Of a stretch of 64,000 nt of DNA, positions 56,696-64,000 are shown piece after piece. This DNA is from Pseudomonas sp. MM223 (GTDB lineage: Bacteria > Pseudomonadota > Gammaproteobacteria > Pseudomonadales > Pseudomonadaceae): positions 1,383,501-1,447,500 of the forward strand of contig OX352322.1 in assembly GCA_947090765.1 (NCBI GenBank). The letters run 5' to 3'. How positions within the stretch are numbered: position 1 is the stretch's first letter; every line of letters begins with the position of its first letter. A program made the position numbers and the translations under genes. Under the pieces are notes generated by a model. It was not told where the DNA came from, did not search any database, and saw only the letters and a program-made list of their open reading frames with translations.

Positions 56696-58036
56696 ATGCG
56701 TAAAACCTTGCGTCGCCACCTGCTCGCCAGCCTTTTCCTGCTGGGCGCGCCTCCCTTGCTGCCGGCTATTGCCGCCGCTGCCGACAACCAGCAATTCGTG
56801 CCCATGGCCACTTACCGGGTGGGCGCCTACGCCTCCAGCGGTATCCCGTGGTGGGCCGGTGAAATCGACTATTTCCGCTACATCAATGAGGTGGAGGGCG
56901 GCATCAACGGCGTCAAGCTCACCTGGCAGGAATGTGAGACCGAGTGGAACGTCGACCGCATCGTCGAGTGCTACGAGCGCTACAAGAATGGCCAGGACGG
57001 GGCGCCCACGGCGTTTTTCTTCACCCACAGCACGCCAGGCTCGTATGCCCTGATGGAGAAGGGCGCGGCCGACCGCATCCCGCTGATCGACGGCGCTGGC
57101 GGGCGTACCGAGTCCACTGACGGCAGCGTGTTCCCCTATGCCTTCCCGCTGTTGCTGAACTACTACGGCCAGGCGTCGGTGGGCATCAACTACATTGCCG
57201 GGCGCGAGGGCGGTTTCGACAAGCTCAAGGGCAAGAAGATCGTCACCGTGTACCACGACTCGGCCTATGGCCGCGAAACCCAGGCGCCCATGCAGCTGCT
57301 GGCGCAGAAGTACGGTTTCGAGAACATCCAGATCCCGGTGGCCGACCCGGGCAACGAGCAGTCGGCGCAGTGGCGCCAGGTGCGCCAGCTGAAGCCGGAC
57401 TGGGTGTTCCTACGCACCTGGGGTGTATCGACGCCGGTTGGCATCAAGACAGCGGCACGCTTCGGCATCCCGGTCGACCACATCATCGGCGACGTCTGGG
57501 CCGGCTCCGAGGCCGACGTAATCCCGGCCGGCAGCGCGGCCAAGGGCTACCAGGCCCTGGCGCCATTCCCTGGCGGCAGCAACTTCGCCATCCACCAGCG
57601 CCTGCGCCAGCACATCCTCGACACCGGCAAGAGCGACCTCAAGGACCCGAGCTACTTCGGCAAGGTGTACTACAACATCGGCCTGATCAATGCCGCCATC
57701 GCCGTCGAAGCGCTGCGCACGGCCCAGGCGAAGTTTGGCAACCGCCCGCTTAACGGAGAAGAAGCGCGCTGGGGCTTCGAACACCTGAACATCGACGCAA
57801 CACGGCTCAAGGCCATCGGTTTTGAAGGCTTGCTGCCGCCACTGAAGCTGTCGTGCTCGGACCACGAAGGCGGCGGTGCGGCGCGGGTGCAGCAGTGGGA
57901 CGGTGAGAAATGGGTGCTGGTGACCGACTGGGTGCAGGCCGACCGCGCCACCTTGCGCCCGCTGATCGAGGCCAAGTCGGCCGCCTACGCCAAGGAAAAA
58001 GGCATCACGCCGCGCGATTGCGCCAGCGAGCAGTGA
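56696..58036 (+). CDS. Periplasmic substrate-binding protein 1 of the LivGHMF-like transporter
   Basis: This 446-residue protein has a Sec signal (about 1-28, HLLASLFLLGAPPLLPAIAAA) and a type-1 periplasmic binding fold. Its mature start, FVPMATYRVGAYASSGIPWW, and KIVTVYHDSAYGRETQAPMQ are nearly identical to those of the next protein. It belongs to the Peripla_BP_6 group, which binds amino acids, amides, urea or aromatic acids. A perfect GGAGG at 56661-56665 lies too far upstream to serve the ATG, which has only a weak site. Confidence 0.92.
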   Translation: MRKTLRRHLLASLFLLGAPPLLPAIAAAADNQQFVPMATYRVGAYASSGIPWWAGEIDYFRYINEVEGGINGVKLTWQECETEWNVDRIVECYERYKNGQDGAPTAFFFTHSTPGSYALMEKGAADRIPLIDGAGGRTESTDGSVFPYAFPLLLNYYGQASVGINYIAGREGGFDKLKGKKIVTVYHDSAYGRETQAPMQLLAQKYGFENIQIPVADPGNEQSAQWRQVRQLKPDWVFLRTWGVSTPVGIKTAARFGIPVDHIIGDVWAGSEADVIPAGSAAKGYQALAPFPGGSNFAIHQRLRQHILDTGKSDLKDPSYFGKVYYNIGLINAAIAVEALRTAQAKFGNRPLNGEEARWGFEHLNIDATRLKAIGFEGLLPPLKLSCSDHEGGGAARVQQWDGEKWVLVTDWVQADRATLRPLIEAKSAAYAKEKGITPRDCASEQ

Positions 58037-58065
58037 ACACTCAACGACACTTCAGGGAAACCATC

Positions 58066-59415
58066 ATGTACGCACCTTTCAAACGCTACGGCGCCGCCCT
58101 CGGCCTTGCCATTAGCCTTGCCTCGGCATGGTTGCCGGTGGCCCAGGCCGCCAGCAATGAACAGTTCTTCCCGCTGGCCACCTACCGGGTTGGCGTTTAT
58201 GCCTCCAGCGGCATTCCGGTATGGGCCGGGATGATCGACTACTTGCGCTACATCAACGAAGTCGAAGGCGGCATCAATGGCGTCAAGCTGGTCTGGCAGG
58301 AGTGCGAAACCGAGTGGACGGCCGAGAAGGGCATCGAGTGCTACGAGCGCTTCAAAAACGGCCTGAACGGCGCACCGGTGGCCTTGTATCAGCCTAACGG
58401 CGCGCCGGCCGCCTACACCCTGGCGGAAAAGGCCGAGGCCGACAAGATCCCGCTGATCACCTTGGGCTATGGCCGCACCGAAGCCACCGATGGCCGGGTG
58501 TTCCCCTATAACTTCCCGGTGATGCTGACCTTCTACAGCGAGGCCTCGGCGTTCATCAACTACGTGGCCGAGCGCGAAGGCGGGCTGGACAAGCTCAAGG
58601 GCAAGAAGATCGCCACCGTCTACCACGACTCCGCCTACGGCCGCGAAACCCAGGGGCCGATGGCGTTGCTGGCGCAGAAATACGGTTTCGAGAATATTCA
58701 GATTCCGGTAGCCGACCCGGGCAACGAGCAGGCCGGGCAATGGCGCCAGGTGCGCCAACAGAAGCCGGACTGGGTGTTCCTGCGCACCTGGGGTGTGTCC
58801 ACGCCTGTGGCGATCAAGACAGCGGCGCGCTTCGGCTTCCCGGTGGATCGCATTGTCGGCGACATCTGGGCCAGTTCCAACGAAGACGTGTTGCCGGCGG
58901 GTGAAGCCGGCAAGGGCTACCTGGCGTTGACGCCGTACCCGGGCGGCGCCGATTTCGACATTCACGAGCGCATCCGCAAGTACATCGTCGACACAGGCAA
59001 GAGCGACCTCAAAGACCCGAAAAGCTTTGGCAGCGTGTACTACAACTCGGGCCTTGTGAACGCGGCCATCGCCGTGGAGGCAATCCGCGCCGGGCAGAAG
59101 AAGTTCGGCAACCGCCCACTCACGGGTGAGGAAGGGCGCTGGGGCCTGGAGCACCTGGACTTGGGCGATGTCCGTCTGAAGGAAATCGGCTTCCTCGGCC
59201 TGATGCAGCCGCTGAAGCTGTCGTGCAGCGACCACGAAGGCGGGGGCGCGGCCAAAGTACAGCAGTGGGATGGCCAGAAGTGGACGCTGATGACTGACTG
59301 GGTACAGGCCGACCGCGCCACCCTGCGGCCGCTGATCGATGCCAAGGCAGGTGAGTTTGCCCGCGAGAAAGGCGTTACCCCTCGCGAATGCGCGAAAGAC
59401 GAGGTTGGCCCATGA
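58066..59415 (+). CDS. Periplasmic substrate-binding protein 2 (tandem paralogue)
   Basis: This 449-residue protein has a signal peptide (about 1-29, LGLAISLASAWLPVAQAA) and a mature part that aligns end to end with the preceding protein (GFENIQIPVADPGNEQ and the tail LSCSDHEGGGAAKVQQWDG are shared). Differences cluster in the ligand cleft region (for example APVALYQPNGAPAAYTLAEK here versus PTAFFFTHSTPGSYALMEKG). It starts 29 bases after the first and overlaps the second ATPase by ATGA. The pair widens or tunes the ligand range. Confidence 0.93.
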   Translation: MYAPFKRYGAALGLAISLASAWLPVAQAASNEQFFPLATYRVGVYASSGIPVWAGMIDYLRYINEVEGGINGVKLVWQECETEWTAEKGIECYERFKNGLNGAPVALYQPNGAPAAYTLAEKAEADKIPLITLGYGRTEATDGRVFPYNFPVMLTFYSEASAFINYVAEREGGLDKLKGKKIATVYHDSAYGRETQGPMALLAQKYGFENIQIPVADPGNEQAGQWRQVRQQKPDWVFLRTWGVSTPVAIKTAARFGFPVDRIVGDIWASSNEDVLPAGEAGKGYLALTPYPGGADFDIHERIRKYIVDTGKSDLKDPKSFGSVYYNSGLVNAAIAVEAIRAGQKKFGNRPLTGEEGRWGLEHLDLGDVRLKEIGFLGLMQPLKLSCSDHEGGGAAKVQQWDGQKWTLMTDWVQADRATLRPLIDAKAGEFAREKGVTPRECAKDEVGP

Positions 59416-60188
59416 CCCACGCCCCGCTTGCTGCCGAGCACGCCAAGGAGTTGCTGGGTGTACAGGATATCGAAGTGATCTACGACGGTGCGATCCTGGC
59501 CGTGGCCGGGGTTTCCCTACGGGTCGGGCAGGGCGACATCGTCGCCTTGCTGGGCGCCAACGGGGCTGGCAAAAGCACCACGCTCAAGGCCATTTCCGGG
59601 TTGCTGCAAGCCGACCGTGCGCGGGTGAGCCGTGGGCACATCCGCTTCCTGGGCCAGGGCACCGCAGGCATTGCGGCCAACCGGCTGGCGGCTCAGGGCA
59701 TTGTGCATGTGCTGGAGGGGCGACACGTGTTCGCCCACCTCACCATCGAGGAGAACCTGCGCACCGGGGGCTTCTTGCGCAAGCCGGCGCGACACGAACT
59801 GGAGCAGGCGCTGGAGCGTATCTACGCCTGGTTTCCGCGGCTGAAGACCAAGCGCAAGACCCAGGCCGGGCTGACCTCGGGCGGTGAGCAGCAGATGCTG
59901 GCCATCGGCCGCGCGCTGATGACCCAGCCGCGGCTGGTGCTGTTGGACGAGCCTTCGATGGGGCTGGCGCCGATCATCGTCGAGGAAATCTTCGACATCG
60001 TCGCCCAGCTCAATGCCAAGGAGGGCATGAGCTTTCTGGTGGCTGAGCAGAACATCAACGTTGCCCTGCGCCATGCCGACTATGCCTACATTCTGGAGAA
60101 CGGCCGGGTGGCGGGTGAGGGCGCTGCTGCCGAGCTGGCTGCGCGCGAAGACCTGCGGCATTTCTACCTGGGGGGCAAGGCTGGTTGA
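59412..60188 (+). CDS. Branched-chain-type ABC transporter ATPase (LivF-like)
   Basis: This 258-residue ATPase has Walker A ALLGANGAGKSTTLKAISG, LivF-type HVLEGRHVFAHLTIEENL, a signature read as TSGGEQQMLAIGRAL, Walker B LVLLDEPSMGLAP and the switch region SFLVAEQNINVALRHADYAY. It is intact, unlike the LivG-like partner. The ATG at 59412 overlaps the binding-protein stop; a longer upstream frame is not needed. It is the last gene before a 309-base gap that holds a REP pair and an AT-rich promoter region. Confidence 0.94.
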   Translation: MTHAPLAAEHAKELLGVQDIEVIYDGAILAVAGVSLRVGQGDIVALLGANGAGKSTTLKAISGLLQADRARVSRGHIRFLGQGTAGIAANRLAAQGIVHVLEGRHVFAHLTIEENLRTGGFLRKPARHELEQALERIYAWFPRLKTKRKTQAGLTSGGEQQMLAIGRALMTQPRLVLLDEPSMGLAPIIVEEIFDIVAQLNAKEGMSFLVAEQNINVALRHADYAYILENGRVAGEGAAAELAAREDLRHFYLGGKAG

Positions 60189-60195
60189 TAGATCC

Positions 60196-60320
60196 TGGGG
60201 GCTGCGTTGCAGCCCTTTCGCGACACAAGGCCGCTCCCACAGGCACTGCGCATAGCCTGAAACTGGTGCAGTACCTGTGGGAGCGGCCTTGTGTCGCGAA
60301 AGGGGCGCGCAGCGCCCCCA
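60196..60320. repeat. Paired inverted REP element (AAGGCCGCTCCCAC family)
   Basis: CTTTCGCGACACAAGGCCGC and its reverse complement face each other, with inner stems of GGGGGCTGCGTTGCAGCCC type. It fills the first half of the 309-base gap between the LivF-like and porin genes and probably ends the transporter transcript. Confidence 0.93.
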
Positions 60321-60425
60321 GAAGTGTTGTATCGCACGCAACAGCAACTGAACAATTTGCCTCTGAAGAACATCCAAGTAATTTCATGAATTAATATAAG
60401 TATTTGAAATATATGGATTTTATTG

Positions 60426-60442
60426 GTGGCACGGTTATTGGA
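60426..60442 (+). promoter_or_regulatory. Candidate sigma-54 (-24/-12) promoter of the OprD-like porin gene
   Basis: GTGGCACGGTTATTGGA carries the full TGGCACG -24 core and TTG at -12, with the correct spacing of the two boxes (GG at -12 rather than GC). An AT-rich tract at 60378-60425 sits directly upstream, as expected for IHF or activator loops. It lies 56 bases before the porin start. Confidence 0.65.
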
Positions 60443-60497
60443 ATAGCAGAGCATCCCCGCCCCGGCGGGGTTATCCAACTCAAAAGGACGTTCTGCC

Positions 60498-61841
60498 ATG
60501 CGCTCGCGCAATTACCCACCCGTCACCCTTGCCTTGGCCATCGGCCTGGCCGCCCCTGCATTCGCCGAAGATGAAGGTTTCCTCGACGGCACTCAGTTGC
60601 AAATCATCAACCGTAATTATTTCTTCAGCCAGGACTACCGCAACGGCGATTTCACTCGTAACCCCAACACCGGCGAACGGCAGAGCCAGCACCGCGAATG
60701 GGGCCACGGGATCATCGCCAACCTGCAGTCAGGGTTTACCCAGGGTACAGTCGGCCTGGGCATGGACGTACAAGGCCTGGTCGGCCTGAAGCTCGACGGC
60801 GGAAATGGCACGGTGGGAAATGGCGTGGGCGTACCAGGCATCGTCTCGCGCTCGGGCAGCAACTTCGATGGCGAGCCCAAGGACGCCTACGGCAAGGTCG
60901 GTGTTGCGCTGAAGGCCCGCGTGCTGGATACCGAACTGCGCTACGGCGATGTCAGCCCAACCAGCCCGGTGTTGCATGCCAGTGACATCCGTCTGTTGCC
61001 GCAGACCCTGCGCGGCTTCATGTTCAACGACCACTCGCTGCAAGGCCTGAGCTTGCAGGGCGGCAAGCTGGAGTCCAGCAGCGACCGCAATGCCAGCAAC
61101 CACCGGGGCGACCTTGGCACCGTGTACGCCGGGCGGTTGAAGGGCGCCAATGATGTGATGTACCTGGGCGGCGACTACCGCCTCAACGACCAGCTGAACC
61201 TGCGCTTGCACGCCAGCCGCCTGGACGATGTGTGGAACCAGCAGTTCTTCAACGTCGACTACGTGCAGCCGCTAGGCGACAGCCTGGCCCTGAAGACCGG
61301 CCTGGATTACTACCGCACCCGCGACAGCGGCCAGGCGCTGGCCGGCAAGATCGACAACGATTCCTGGAGCGTGCATGCCGGCATCAATGCAGGCGGGCAT
61401 GGCTTCAAGCTGTCGTATACGCGCATCGACGGCGACACACCGTTCGATTACGTGTGGAACACCTACGACATCCAACTGGACGCGGCATCGCAGGTATCCG
61501 ATTTCAACAACCCCAACGAACGGGCCTGGGAAGCGCGCTACGACTACAACTTTGCCGTGCTCGGCCTGCCTGGGCTGTCGCTCACCGCCCGCTATGTGCG
61601 CGGCAGCGATATCGACGGTACCCGCGCCGGTGGTGCCTACAGCTACTACAACGGTATCGAGGATGGTCGCCATTGGGAGCGCAACCTGTGGGTGCGTTAC
61701 GTGGTGCAGGGCGGGCCGGCCAAGAACCTGTCGTTCAACGTGATGCAGGCCACCCACCGGGTGGGCGGGGGGCATACCGCCGAGGCCAACGTCGATGAAC
61801 TGCGGGTAATCGTCGAGTACCCGCTGGACATCAGCCTTTGA
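60498..61841 (+). CDS. OprD-family outer-membrane porin
   Basis: This 447-residue protein has a Sec signal (about 1-23, PVTLALAIGLAAPAFA). The mature part starts EGFLDGTQLQIINRNYFFSQ, the OprD beta-barrel opening, with DYRNG and REWGHGIIANLQSGFTQGTV. Later barrel features (YDYNFAVLGLPGLSLTARYV) and the terminal LRVIVEYPLDISL are typical. Such porins admit specific small acids, amino acids or aromatics. It is encoded between the ABC importer and the sfnB-like gene and likely serves the same substrate. The preceding sigma-54-like promoter suggests separate transcription. Confidence 0.93.
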   Translation: MRSRNYPPVTLALAIGLAAPAFAEDEGFLDGTQLQIINRNYFFSQDYRNGDFTRNPNTGERQSQHREWGHGIIANLQSGFTQGTVGLGMDVQGLVGLKLDGGNGTVGNGVGVPGIVSRSGSNFDGEPKDAYGKVGVALKARVLDTELRYGDVSPTSPVLHASDIRLLPQTLRGFMFNDHSLQGLSLQGGKLESSSDRNASNHRGDLGTVYAGRLKGANDVMYLGGDYRLNDQLNLRLHASRLDDVWNQQFFNVDYVQPLGDSLALKTGLDYYRTRDSGQALAGKIDNDSWSVHAGINAGGHGFKLSYTRIDGDTPFDYVWNTYDIQLDAASQVSDFNNPNERAWEARYDYNFAVLGLPGLSLTARYVRGSDIDGTRAGGAYSYYNGIEDGRHWERNLWVRYVVQGGPAKNLSFNVMQATHRVGGGHTAEANVDELRVIVEYPLDISL

Positions 61842-61955
61842 GTGGTCCCGGCCAACTGTTGGCCGGGCAACAGGCAATCTGCAGTTTGTCGGTCTCAAGG
61901 CTTTCCGAATGATCAATATTTTATCTAACAGTCTGAATTTAAAGGCTTTATCAGA

Positions 61956-61972
61956 TTGGCACAGGTTCTGCT
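61956..61972 (+). promoter_or_regulatory. Candidate sigma-54 (-24/-12) promoter of the sfnB-like gene
   Basis: TTGGCACAGGTTCTGCT matches the consensus TTGGCAC-N5-TTGCT at all but two positions, including both invariant GG and GC pairs at the right spacing. It lies 36 bases before the ATG. SfnR-type sulfur-starvation genes in P. putida are known to use sigma-54. Confidence 0.78.
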
Positions 61973-62008
61973 GAACAGCTGTGGAACCCGTTACGCATGG
62001 AGCTGCAC

Positions 62009-63244
62009 ATGACGACCCTTTCACCCGTATCCAGCCTGCCCCCGCAGGCCCGTTCGGCGCCACGGCGCGCCGCCCATGTCATCCGCAGTGATGCCGAAGC
62101 CATCGAAGTCGCCCAGCGTCTGGCCGAGGACTTTGCCCAGGATGCGGCTTTGCGTGACCGTGAGCGGCGTTTACCGTGGGATGAACTTGATCGCTTTTCC
62201 GACAGTGGCCTGTGGGCGATCACCGTGCCCAAGGAGTTTGGCGGCGCGGGCGTGTCCTATGCCACCCTCAGTGAAGTGATTGCAACCATCTCGGCGGCCG
62301 ATTCGTCCCTCGGGCAGTTGCCGCAAAACCACTTTGGTGTGCTCAGCAACCTGCGCCTGACCGGCAGCGAAACGCAAAAGCGCGACTACTTCTCCAAGGT
62401 GCTGCAGGGCTACCGTTTCGGCAATGCCTTTTCCGAATCGCGCGGCCAGTACGTGACCACCTTCCAGACGCAAATCCGCGTCACTGGCGCCAGCGCCGTG
62501 ATCGACGGCGAGAAGGCGTACTGCACCGGTGCCCTGTTTGCCCATATCGTTCCTGTTGCCGGCGTTGATGAAGAGGGGCGACCGCATATTGCCTTTGTTC
62601 CTCGCGATGCCGCAGGCCTGACCGTGATCGACAGCTGGGACGGCTTCGGCCAGCGCATCACCGCCAGTGGCCAGGTGCGCCTCGACGGCGTGCAGGTACC
62701 GGCGGCCGATGTGATACCGGCCTGGAAGGCCTACGACCAGCCCACGGCTGATGGCCCGATCTCGCAGATTATCCAGGCCGCAGTCGATACCGGTATCGCC
62801 CGTGGCGCCTTCGCAGCAACCTTGCAGGTGGCCCGCCAGGCACGGCCGTGGGCCGACAGCGGCCTGCAACATGGCTGGCAGGACCCGCTCAGTCAGGCAC
62901 TGATTGGCGAACTGGCCTGGCGCCTGCAAGCGGCCGAAGCCCTCCTGCGCCGTGCTGCGCAGGCCGTGGACCTAGCGGTTGCCCAGCCTGACGAAGAGCA
63001 TGTGGCGCAGGCCTCGGTGGTGGTCGGCCAGGCCAAGGTGCTGTCCACGGCCATTTCGCTGGAGGCGTCCAGCCGCCTGCTGGAACTGGGTGGCACGCGC
63101 AGTGTGTCGGCCAGCCAGGGGCTGGACCGTTTCTGGCGCAATGCCCGCACCCACACCCTGCATGACCCGGTGCGCTGGAAGTACCACTTGGTCGGCAATC
63201 AACTGCTCAACGGCATCAAGCCGCAACGTCACGCCTGGAACTGA
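62009..63244 (+). CDS. SfnB-family acyl-CoA-dehydrogenase-like sulfur-acquisition oxidoreductase
   Basis: This 411-residue flavoprotein of the acyl-CoA dehydrogenase fold is closest to SfnB, a component of dimethyl sulfone/sulfonate use under sulfur limitation in P. putida. Visible are ITVPKEFGGAGVSYATLSEV, FGNAFSESRGQYVTTFQTQI (flavin region) and the C-terminal GLDRFWRNARTHTLHDPVRW, shared by DszC/SfnB-type monooxygenases. The ATG at 62009 has GGAG six bases upstream; an ATG at 61997 overlaps that site. It is preceded by a strong sigma-54-like sequence. Its exact reaction is unproven. Confidence 0.88.
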   Translation: MTTLSPVSSLPPQARSAPRRAAHVIRSDAEAIEVAQRLAEDFAQDAALRDRERRLPWDELDRFSDSGLWAITVPKEFGGAGVSYATLSEVIATISAADSSLGQLPQNHFGVLSNLRLTGSETQKRDYFSKVLQGYRFGNAFSESRGQYVTTFQTQIRVTGASAVIDGEKAYCTGALFAHIVPVAGVDEEGRPHIAFVPRDAAGLTVIDSWDGFGQRITASGQVRLDGVQVPAADVIPAWKAYDQPTADGPISQIIQAAVDTGIARGAFAATLQVARQARPWADSGLQHGWQDPLSQALIGELAWRLQAAEALLRRAAQAVDLAVAQPDEEHVAQASVVVGQAKVLSTAISLEASSRLLELGGTRSVSASQGLDRFWRNARTHTLHDPVRWKYHLVGNQLLNGIKPQRHAWN

Positions 63245-63254
63245 GGAGGCGCAC

Positions 63255-63632
63255 ATGTCCAATATCCATTCCCATGGCCGGGGCGACCTGGCACATGCCC
63301 GTGAGGTCGAGGCGGCCTTGCTTGAATACTTGCGTGTGCACAGTGCCCGCCATGAAACCTTGGTGATTGCCACGGTGGGGGAGGTGCGCATTGCTATTGA
63401 TGCTGCCGATGCATTGCTGGAGCAGGCAGATGATTCGCAGGCATCGGCGATTGCTTTTCGCTTGGCGGCTGCTGAAGGGGCTCGGCTGGCCGGTGAGGCT
63501 TACTTCGAGTTGGCCGGTCGCAGCCTGGCACGGCCTGAGGTGAGTGGTGGTGAGCCGGTGCTGGCGACCCAGAGGCGGTTGCTGGGGGACCATTACCTCA
63601 ATGGTGCGGCGTTGGCCGACGGCCTGGACTAG
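63255..63632 (+). CDS. Small protein following the sfnB-like gene
   Basis: This 125-residue, Ala/Glu/Leu-rich, probably all-helical protein has a GAGGAGG start. Its middle, AAEGARLAGEAYFELAGRSL, and end, RRLLGDHYLNGAALADGL, weakly recall the C-terminal part of acyl-CoA-dehydrogenase-type enzymes (compare VGNQLLNGIKP in the gene before it). It could be a detached domain or an unrelated accessory protein. It is ten bases after the sfnB-like stop and surely cotranscribed. Not recognised. Confidence 0.65.
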   Translation: MSNIHSHGRGDLAHAREVEAALLEYLRVHSARHETLVIATVGEVRIAIDAADALLEQADDSQASAIAFRLAAAEGARLAGEAYFELAGRSLARPEVSGGEPVLATQRRLLGDHYLNGAALADGLD

Positions 63633-63646
63633 CCGCTGATAGTGCC

Positions 63647-63764
63647 GGGGCCGCTTTGCGGCCCATCGCCGGCAAGCCAGCTCCCACGGGGGATGTGCAG
63701 GTCTTCAGTGATGCGCGGTCCCTGTGGGAGCTGGCTTGCCGGCGATGGGCTGCGCAGCAGCCCC
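63647..63764. repeat. Paired inverted REP element (GCCGGCAAGCCAGCTCCCAC family)
   Basis: CATCGCCGGCAAGCCAGCTCCCAC faces GTGGGAGCTGGCTTGCCGGCGATG. The outer arms, GGGGCCGCTTTGCGGCCC and GGGCTGCGCAGCAGCCCC, are of the type seen in the other REP family, so the element looks hybrid. It separates two convergent genes. Confidence 0.92.
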
Positions 63765-63775
63765 GATGCGGTTAT

Positions 63776-64000
63776 TCAGGATTGCTTGGCACCCCCACCA
63801 ATCTGCCATACATACGGTGGTTCAACACCGTTCACGTGCCAGTCGCCAATGATCCGCTCCTTGTAGATTACCGGGTTGTGCGAAGCCGCCGTGCGGGCAT
63901 TGCGCCAGTGGCGGTCGAGCTGGCGGCTGGTGCTGGTGGTGGATGCACCCAGGGCATTGAACAGGTCGCTGGTGGCGCGCAGCACCAGGTCGATGGCCGC
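63776..64000 (-). CDS. Acyl-CoA-dehydrogenase/SfnB-like enzyme, C-terminal fragment
   Basis: Only the last 74 codons are visible; the gene runs off the right edge. It reads AAIDLVLRATSDLFNALGAS, then RQLDRHWRNARTAASHNPVI and RIIGDWHVNGVEPPY. This is the tail of DszC/SfnB-type flavin monooxygenases or acyl-CoA dehydrogenases (compare RFWRNARTHTLHDP in the sfnB-like gene). A second enzyme of the same family so close by supports a sulfur-compound oxidation locus continuing beyond the window. Confidence 0.82.
   Translation of the reverse strand, partial: AAIDLVLRATSDLFNALGASTTSTSRQLDRHWRNARTAASHNPVIYKERIIGDWHVNGVEPPYVWQIGGGAKQS

Overview
The window is an ordinary chromosomal stretch of a GC-rich gammaproteobacterium, almost certainly a member of the Pseudomonas putida group. 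The evidence is the gene order (rpsP-rimM-trmD-rplS; xerD-dsbC-hom-thrC; recJ; ydcSTUVW/patD; wspABCDEF-R; prfB-lysS; ppc-adk-tsaB), the complete Wsp surface-sensing operon, and twelve paired inverted REP elements of the kind that litter P. putida chromosomes. I see no tRNA, rRNA, transposase, integrase other than XerD, phage gene or CRISPR array.

Layout. 1-1.8 kb: the translation operon rpsP(end)-rimM-trmD-rplS with a strong terminator. 1.8-8.8 kb: thioesterase, a CPA1-type antiporter, xerD, dsbC, hom and thrC. 9-16 kb: a degenerate receiver protein, a small DUF3509-like protein, a periplasmic binding protein, a CoA transferase, yaeQ-recJ and an Old Yellow Enzyme. 16-22.3 kb: a hicAB toxin-antitoxin pair, then a minus-strand polyamine/GABA operon (ydcSTUV plus aminobutyraldehyde dehydrogenase). 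22.5-31.9 kb: a TerB/DUF533 protein and the seven-gene wsp operon, in which wspC carries a frameshift. 32-38.9 kb: prfB (with its +1 programmed frameshift), lysS, a TetR regulator, a lipoprotein, and a three-gene set encoding a DUF1704 protein, a hydrolase and a small membrane protein. 39-41.6 kb: a RelBE-like pair and an OmpA-like/DUF4398 lipoprotein pair. 41.8-50.5 kb: ppc, adk, tsaB, several single-domain enzymes and rsmJ.

50.6-64 kb is the most accessory-looking part. It holds a divergent TetR regulator and then a DszA/NtaA-type flavin monooxygenase, a half-length acyl-CoA-synthetase-like protein, a complete branched-chain-type ABC importer (its first ATPase gene is frameshifted, and it has two tandem paralogous binding proteins), an OprD-family porin, an SfnB-family oxidoreductase, a small protein, and the 3' end of an acyl-CoA-dehydrogenase-like gene. 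Sigma-54-like -24/-12 sequences precede the monooxygenase (weak), the porin (good) and the sfnB-like gene (very good). I infer an outer-membrane-to-cytoplasm route for an organosulfur compound or related molecule, induced under nutrient (probably sulfur) limitation. The substrate is not readable from the sequence.

The two frameshifts (wspC, livG-like) are each inferred as one base and could be real mutations or sequence errors; both are flagged.
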